DNA of 64,000 nucleotides from Muscardinus avellanarius (taxonomy: Eukaryota > Chordata > Mammalia > Rodentia > Gliridae). Below are positions 57,469 through 64,000 of the stretch, piece after piece (the stretch's first letter is position 1; each line of letters opens with the position of its first letter). The stretch covers positions 30,709,592 to 30,773,591 of the forward strand of contig OY726569.1 of the NCBI GenBank assembly GCA_963383645.1, in the 5' to 3' direction. The notes under the pieces are model-generated. The model made no database searches and was not told the origin of the DNA. It saw only the letters and a list, made by a program, of their open reading frames with translations. Made by a program: the position numbers and the translations under genes.

Positions 57469-58249
57469 TTCGGCTATTTAGAAACCACTTTCAGTATAAA
57501 TACTCCCATAACACTTGAGCATTGGTTGTAACTGATGCAATAATTACTAATGAATACAAATTATATTAGAAACAATCATCTTTGTAAGGCAATTGGCTTA
57601 TAATTTAGTTCACATGGGCAGGTGGTTTTAAATGCATGATTAACGTTAGTATAAGTCCTTTTCTACCCACACTGTATCTTTTCTCCTCTGGGCAATGGAG
57701 ACTGCATTCTCTCCCTTCTATCTGCAGACCTCCCAGAACACATTTCAAAGACTTTAACCCAGGGATGGCTGTTCTGCTACAGCGGGTACCGCAGTCAATT
57801 TCCCGGAAAGTGAGTGGGGCCACATAAGTTGCATTTGCTTTTCCATAAAAGTAAATGAACATAATATGACCAACTTGTCTTTCCAATTTAACAGGGTGTG
57901 AAACTAGTCTACTGAAGGAGGGCACATGATGTAACAGGTACTGGAGCCGAGCACAACGCTAATCTCAGCAGAAAGGTAGCTGATCATCAGCTTAATTGCC
58001 CCATCCACGACATGGGGAAAAAATCCTTTTTCTGGATAGATGCCCATCGTCTGAGTTGAGGCTAGCTCTCTAGTATTTTTTGCATTTCAAGTTTTTTTCA
58101 TTAGAACATATATAAGGAAACTTCATCATTATGTGAATCCTAGTTCCGAGGTCTCCTGTAGGCACACACGATTTCCCCATTCCCCAAATAGATGGCGTGT
58201 ATCTATTTGGTAACGTTTTATAGATTTTATAAATAACTGAGAGATACAA
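57469..58249. other. Unannotated; start of SINE-free zone
   Basis: A 106-aa minus ORF (57605-57925) shows no recognised motif. Confidence 0.35.
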
Positions 58250-58970
58250 ACTTTCACCACAGAGTTAAAATATTTAATGACAAAATTAGAGCTCACTGTG
58301 ATAGTGGATCAACAGAGCAGGTGTTCACTTGTCTTGGAATAAAACAAAAATTGTGTTGACATCTTAGAGAACTTGTGAAGAATTAATAACTGTGCAACAG
58401 ACATTAGCAGTGTTACAATTTTGTAAATCAAAAGTGAAACCTATCTTGAATATCCCTTATTTAGGGCATTCTGTATATATTATTACATAAATGCACAACC
58501 ATTGCTAGCCACAATAGTATTAAAACAGATTTCACTATAACTTTAGGTCTAACATATAATCTTAATTTTTTCAGAGCTTAAAAAAATTTAACTACTAACC
58601 TCGTTACATTTTACAAATACATTCTTTAAAAGGAAACATTAGCCTGAATAACTGTATACTTTTTGTACACAGATATCTAATAATACTAGTGAAGAATACT
58701 ACAACTACATTCCAGGAAGAAGTGGCAACACTGGAAAATTTCTTTTCTGTAAGCCTTACCAATGCGATTTGAAAAGTCCTTCACTGAAATTTAGTATCCC
58801 CCCAAATTCACGGTGAAGTTCAGAAAGGAAATGAACTAAATCTCTTTTAGCAAGCTCAACTAAGTGAGTTGGTCCCAAACGATATGAGTTATTTTTAGCA
58901 ATTTCCTCTAGGTTAGATTGTATTAACATTTTTTTTTTTTTAATTGCAGCACCTTCTACAAAAAGATAGC
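58250..58970 (-). other. Possible terminal exon or processed pseudogene fragment with 3'UTR-like tail
   Basis: A minus ORF spans 58756-59079. Its last ~56 residues (after an A-run encoding Lys) read as an amphipathic, Leu/Glu/Lys-rich helix-forming segment, e.g. NLEEIAKNN and LVHFLSELHREF. The stop is at 58756-58758. Beyond it lie about 500 bp of AT-rich DNA that looks like a 3'UTR on this strand, with an ATTAAA near 58268-58273. A pyrimidine-rich acceptor-like CTATCTTTTTGTAG precedes the segment at about 58970. I do not recognise the protein. It could also be chance; no start, donor or upstream exon is established. Confidence 0.25.
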
Positions 58971-59064
58971 AAAGAACTTCACATGTGTTATCACAGGCCC
59001 CTCTGCAAGAGGCTGGAAGGCAGAGGAAGGATAGGAATTGCCTCTCTGCTTGGTGCAGGCCAAA
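58950..59064 (+). other. Possible plus-strand cassette exon
   Basis: TTAAC branch-like motif, a T-run and AATTGCAG end at 58949, a strong acceptor. AAAGTAAGA at 59062-59070 is a good donor. The 115-bp interval is open in one frame (116-aa ORF 58944-59294) but shows no known domain. Overlaps the minus-strand candidate, so at most one is likely real. Confidence 0.2.
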
Positions 59065-59467
59065 GTAAGACTCTGCCATGGGGAGGTCAAGGGCATGACC
59101 GCGGCCTGGAAGCTAATCAACAGAGGAAGCTCATACAGAGTCAGAGGGACTTTCTTTGGATTCAGGCGTTTCCAATAGGTGTAGGTCTAGAGTGGGAAAG
59201 AGGGCAAGGTGAGCAATACTTCCGTTTATGGAGGGAACTATCAGCCAGCGCTGCACCAGGGTGGAGGGAGCTCCGGTTTCACAGTAGCTCATGACCTCAT
59301 CCTCTGCCACTTTAGAAGCAGCTTCCCAAACACCATTCTTAGATAGTTGGCAGTCACCTTTATTCTTGAGTTTGGCTGACTGTCAGGGGGTTTTAGGTTT
59401 ACTCTTTCAATTATTTATACCAACTATCTCTCTCTGGAATAAGAATCCAGTATGGGAAGATGAAGAG

Positions 59468-59469
<2 letters not shown>

Positions 59470-59516
<47 letters not shown>
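59470..59516. repeat. (GT)n microsatellite
   Basis: About 23 GT units, no SINE attached. Confidence 0.96.
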
Positions 59517-59517
<1 letters not shown>

Positions 59518-60639
59518 ATGTTTGTTTTCTGCACTGAAGTCTGCAAACCAAACCTATTTGGAGTGAAATTTGTGATGACTATAAATGCTTATAATGGTAT
59601 CTGTGGAGCGGAATGGCACGTTCCTTGCTTCTTTAAACTTTTAAGACACTAAAAGAAAAGTACATGACATTAGAGTAAATTTTTGTAATGTACTATACAA
59701 ATTTTATAGAGAGTTTTCTGGAATTGGATCATCTCTCTAAGAGGATTCAGAGATTTGTCCTCAGCAAATCCCATCTCTCTTTTGACATGAACTGCCCATG
59801 ACTTTTATTTTCTAATAGGCAAACTTTCTGTCTCTCTGGGAATGCTTTGTCAGGAGAACCTAAGCTATGTAAATCAGCATTAATAATCCCAAAGTCATCT
59901 TAGGCTGCTATATAAGAGGCTACAGGACTCATATATACCAGTTGGCTTGATGAATCTGAAGGAACAGAACGGGCAGCTAAGACTCCGAAGGCTTGAAACC
60001 AGGGTGCTGCGGGGAGAGGCTGATGGCGTGTCTGGGAGGCACCACTTGCCTCCTGTGTTATGAGGAACAAGCACAGCCTTTTTTTGTTTAGCACTTTAAC
60101 CCTTAAGGAGACAAAACTCCCAGATTCTGAACCCAGTATTATCTTGAGCAATATGCAATCAAAAGGTGTGTGACCAACATTTAATGAGTCAGTCTGATGG
60201 CAATTTATAGGCTTCATGACCACGCTGTCTTATGTCAGACTGGGCAAGTGGCAATTGCTATGATATACAATTTGTCAAGAAACACACATGTTAAGTTACA
60301 CTAAATAAATAGACAGCAATAACAACACCCAAACCTCCCAAAACTAGATGCCAAGAAACTGAAGGCTTTTTTCCTACGAACACTGTGAGGGTGTCTCTAA
60401 AATGGGCGTGGCTTTGCAAAAAGAAAGGAAAAAAAAAGAGATTTTAAATGTAGTATCTTTTTACCTTAAAATTTACGTAGACTTTTATCTAGACAAGTCA
60501 ATTTTTTTTTTTTTTATAAAAACCCAAGCTCTTTTCCATACCAACTACAGCAATTTGGACAATGACAAGAGAGAGAAGCATCTATGAAGACACAGAGGTT
60601 TGTAAATAGGCTTGTCCTTAGGTCTTTACTCTCAAGTTT
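59517..60639. other. Unannotated SINE-free DNA
   Basis: No coding or repeat signal. A T-run lies at about 60501-60514. Confidence 0.35.
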
Positions 60640-61010
60640 CTTATCCTTCATATAATATTTCCAAATAATCAGCCTGGAAAGAAGTAGCAGAAGTATTTAT
60701 AAAGCTGCAGTTCACAAAGTAGATTTCTATTTGTGATTCAGATGTGTTTTCTGAATGCCGGTGATGGTTCATGCAGGAGATTAATATGCAAAGAGCAAAA
60801 TCTAAGACTGCTATTTCCCCTGATAAATCCAAGTGTTTTCCATAATACAGACTTATGTCTCAGGATACAGAATTTTAATTTTACTCTTCAAATTAAGAGT
60901 GCTAGGAGAGTGAGCGAAGCCAATCACTGCTTGACTTTTATTTTCATCCAGGAACAAAGACATCTGATATCGCCACATTAAATTCTCTTCTTGCTTAATA
61001 TCAGGGAGAA
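60640..61010. promoter_or_regulatory. Candidate conserved non-coding block
   Basis: Repeat-free with GGAGATTAATATGCAAAGAG (homeo/POU-like pair), CCAAATAATCAGCC, CCCTGATAAATCC and CATCTGATATCGCC. No convincing ORF. Confidence 0.28.
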
Positions 61011-61122
61011 AAAAAAAATGCATGTTGCTAGTTCAAACTGACCCAGCTCAGTTTATCATTTGGTCCAAATTTTATATTCAAACTACAAAGTTTTTTCTTC
61101 TTAAAAAGAAAAAAAGCATTTG

Positions 61123-61123
<1 letters not shown>

Positions 61124-61164
<41 letters not shown>
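61124..61164. repeat. (CA)n microsatellite
   Basis: About 20 CA units. Confidence 0.96.
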
Positions 61165-61166
<2 letters not shown>

Positions 61167-62467
61167 AAATAAATCGAAATGAAGCTTATGCTATTGTAGC
61201 ATTTGTTATCAAGATTATTACCAAAATGTATAAACACAACATCTTTTTGTTCACATTAACATCTGAAAATGAAAAATAAACACCTTAAATGTCCATGTAT
61301 TGGGAAAAAAAGAAGCAAGTGGAGGTCCAGGATTCTTGTAAAAACTGCTGAACAAACTCTTCCGTTTATCTGAGGAGGGTCACCAGGATGGCAGTTTCTC
61401 AACATTTGTGCTTCATGGCAAGCTACGGAGAGGGGTGAGAAAAAACAGACCTTGTTAGCAGGGCGCTCTCCCCCTGCCCCACAGCAAGAGGCAGCACATC
61501 TATTCTCCGAGGCCCATCGCCTTTGCCATTCACAGTCGCACCTGGTAAATGTGCAACCGTCTCCTAAATAGCTCACTGGTCACTGCACTTGTCACTCTCC
61601 CTTGCAGTAATTTCATTGGTGTGGGTGTCCAGTGGAGGGAGTGCTGTGTGGTGTAGCTTCATCCCATTGAAGGAATAATTGGAAAAGTCGGTGCATCAGC
61701 AGAACAAATGACTTCTCTGGAGAGGCTGGGGCTCTCAGGTTACTAACTATCCAGGAAAAGCAACACTCCCCAAATATACTGGCATCTCATGAAGCACAAA
61801 AGCTCAACAGTTTATAGAGAGATAATCTGCAATCATCTACTCAGTATTCAGTCTGGCCGCTTAACCAAGTCCAAAGCTCTTGGCCATGGAACTGTGTTAT
61901 TGACTCGGGTTAAATAATAGACCATATCCAGACCTTGTTTTACTTCTTCTCCCATTGATACTTGACAAATGAGGTCTTTATAAATGGGATGCAAAATACT
62001 ACTGTATCATTCAATAGTTTCCCAAGACCAGCTGGAGCCTGAGATGATGTATTTAGGGAAATAACATGACTGCAGATACAGAATGTAAGTTAAATCTGTT
62101 TTTGCTTTTTTAAAATCCAGTTCTTTTCCACAGAAACCCATAGAAGCAAGAACTGAGAGTGAATTTCAATTCTTCATGTTTCCAGAGTCTGCTATCCGTG
62201 ATTAATCCCTGCAGTTGGGGCTGGGAATGACTAGGAGTAGGGTTCTGTAGTTCAGAATTCCTTTGGGCAAAGCACAGATGATTCTGAGACAATGACTTTG
62301 CCTGCATCTACAATGACCATGTCCTCTGCCTTTTAAGAATTACTAAGGGAGGTCCCACTGGTTACATCTACTGGTGCTCTGCGTCATCCTGGAAGATGTC
62401 AATCACCAATTTCTCTAGTGAAGTCCAGGGCAATCTGAGTGTCCTCTTATCTTTCTCTTTTTTCCCT
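61165..62467. other. Unannotated SINE-free DNA
   Basis: Part (about 62010-62230) is repeat-free and conserved-looking. Minus ORFs of 106 and 65 aa have no motif. Confidence 0.35.
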
Positions 62468-62676
62468 TTTGTTTTGAGGTGCTAGATATTGAACTCAGAG
62501 GCATTCTACCTCCGAGCTATGACCCTAGTCGTATTTTATTTTTTACTTGGAAACAGGGTCTCACTAAGTTGCTAAGGGACTTGCTAAGCTGCTAAGGCTG
62601 GCCTCAAACCTACAATCCTCCTGTCTCCGCCTCCCAAGTACTGGGATTACAGGATTACACTACCATGCTGGGCAGT
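62468..62676 (-). mobile_element. Dimeric SINE
   Basis: GAGGTGCTAGATATTGAACT to CACTACCATGCTGGGC. Confidence 0.9.
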
Positions 62677-62694
62677 GTTCTCTCTTTTTTTCCT

Positions 62695-62835
62695 TTTTCT
62701 TTTTTCCTTGTACATTGTAGTCATACATCTTAATGGCATACAAGATGTTAGGGGCATATATTGCACACATCACTTTAGGCTTTACCCAATTTCCATCCCA
62801 TTTTCTTCCCCCTCCCTCAACTGCATATATTTCAA
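62695..62835 (-). mobile_element. L1 3'UTR end, minus strand
   Basis: CTTGTACATTGTAGTCATAC, GGGGCATATATTGCACACAT, then C-rich CTTCCCCCTCCCTC. It resembles the complement of the 18780-19030 3'UTR type rather than the 24072 type. Confidence 0.7.
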
Positions 62836-63595
62836 AGTGGTAACCTGATGCTGTCAGCAGAGAAGTTATAACACTGGAGCTTCCATGAAGAAAAGCACCA
62901 TCAATATTTGTGCATGAGATAAAGAGGTGCCATGTGGTCCTAGCCCTCCTGTTGTGAAGTTAACCTCTGTGTGGGAAACTGCAACTAAAAGAGCTCCTGG
63001 CCCCTCTTAGGGCGATGCCAGTAGAGACCTTCTCAGACCTTCTGCAGCGCTGACCGTGATGGTCAGTCAACTCAGACTCCGAGTTTGTGAAGTTTTGACT
63101 GTGCCAGGCTCCCATGCTGAGTGCTGTCGGTTTTTGCAAGAAAGTCTGACAGTGGCTAATGACCCACATGGTCAGTGACATGACAGAGCGAGGGCTCGTC
63201 CATAGATCTTCCCTAGTCCTCCGCCACCTCCGAGCCCCTTGCCCGTGTGGCCTCCACTTCTTCCTCTGCCTCTAGTTTTCATACATTATTCAGTACCGAG
63301 GATCATCAAATAAATAGGGAACTGTTAAGTATTGTGCATAATGAATACCGACCATGAATATTTGATCAGCGCTGCTGTCCTGGTATTCATTGAGCTGTTA
63401 ACTTCCCACTAAGCAGCCTACGCCAGTTCACACACAGCCATTAATCTTCAGCACAGATTGTGCCGCTGCTCAAACCAGACCCCAGTTCCCATCACAGTGT
63501 ATCTGGGACAGAACTGAGGGGAGCTGCTGGGCCGTGACCAGCTACGCTTTGCAGAACTACAACTGGACTGGACAGTCTGCTGCTTGAGGCAGTGT
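62836..63595. other. Unannotated; conserved-looking part at 63270-63480
   Basis: 63270-63480 is repeat-free with CpGs and ACATTATTCAGTACCGAGG, CATAATGAATACCGACCATG, TTGATCAGCGCTGC. No ORF of note. Confidence 0.3.
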
Positions 63596-63945
63596 GAGGG
63601 TCTGGATAATTGTGTTCCTCCTGATTTTGTATGTTGAAACCCAATCCTCTATGTGATGGCATTAGGAGGTGAGGCCTTTTGGGTGATTAGGTCATGAGGG
63701 TGAGTTCTTAGAAATGGGATTAGTGTTCTTATAAAGAGGGTGGAGGCAGATCCCTTGCCCTTTGTACTATGAGAGGACACTTGGGAAAGTTGTCATCTAT
63801 AAATCAGGAACTATTCCTTCAGCAGACAAGGAATCTTCTAGGGTCTTGACCTTGGCCTTCTCAGGCTCCAGACTGTGAGAATTAAAGTCCTGTTGTTTAT
63901 AAGATGACTGGTTTTTGGCATTTTGTTATAGTATCCTGCAGAAAG
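63596..63945 (+). mobile_element. MLT1A-like LTR
   Basis: GGTCTGGATAATTGTGTTCC, TGTATGTTGAAACCCAATCC, GGTGATTAGGTCATGAGGGT, GGGATTAGTGTTCTTATAAA, AGCAGACAAGGAATCTTCTA, CTCCAGACTGTGAGAATTAA and GGCATTTTGTTATAGTATCC reproduce the MLT1A consensus order closely. Solo LTR within the visible part. Confidence 0.82.
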
Positions 63946-64000
63946 TGGCATCATTTTACTTTTTAAGAAATTCCCTGAGAATCAGAAGCTTTGGAATAGG

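Noticed and set aside
1..64000. Bacterial-type features (operons, Shine-Dalgarno sites, riboswitches)
   Set aside because: Mammalian repeat content throughout; such features do not apply.

Overview
The window is nuclear DNA of a mammal, most likely a rodent of the squirrel group (Sciuridae: squirrels, marmots, ground squirrels). The main clue is about 40 copies of one dimeric SINE. Each has a 7SL-derived left half (GGCGTGGTGGCGCACGCTTG start) joined to a right half derived from tRNA-Ala/ID (GTGTAGCTC..GGTAGAATGCCC), ending in A-rich, CA or GA tails. This is the layout of B1-dID-type SINEs of squirrel-related rodents. No primate Alu dimers and no mouse B2/B4 were seen. The species assignment is inference from repeat type only.

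No protein-coding gene can be supported with confidence. Nearly all open reading frames are short, start at chance ATGs, and fall in SINEs, L1 remnants, LTRs or microsatellites. The one stretch that looks protein-like in composition and context is on the minus strand at about 58756-58970, with a 3'UTR-like AT-rich tract beyond its stop; it was not identified. The same spot carries a strong plus-strand splice-acceptor-like sequence (58950). The window reads as intergenic or intronic DNA with scattered candidate regulatory blocks.

Layout. 1-1.15 kb: GC-rich block with two minus-strand YY1-like motifs, resembling an L1 (or ERV) 5' promoter. 1.15-12 kb: AT-rich DNA, old LTR (MLT2-like, 3.3-3.8 kb), several SINEs, and a conserved-looking AT-rich block at 8.7-9.2 kb. 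12-23 kb: densest SINE region, including eight same-strand SINEs between 19.06 and 22.82 kb, an internally deleted L1 at 17.7-19.04 kb, a 233-bp purine tract, and a 136-bp unit present twice. 24-31 kb: L1 3' end, solo MaLR-like LTR, MIR/L2 relics. 32-34 kb: a local duplication in which each copy later took its own SINE. 36.5-38.6 kb: an LTR-internal-LTR MaLR-like element on the minus strand with recognisable primer-binding and polypurine positions. 40-50 kb: L1 3' end, three MLT1-like LTRs, a large GAA/GGA tract followed directly by another MaLR-type LTR. 50-57 kb: ID element, SINEs, L1 3' end. 57.5-62.4 kb: SINE-free zone with conserved-looking blocks and the candidate exon. 62.5-64 kb: SINE, L1 3' end, and an MLT1A-like LTR at the right edge.

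The dominant process is retrotransposition. SINEs carry target-site duplications of 7-15 bp, and many microsatellites here sit exactly at SINE 3' ends, so repeat insertion has also seeded the simple-sequence arrays. Names of repeat families and divergence statements are from memory and by-eye alignment; no database search was possible.
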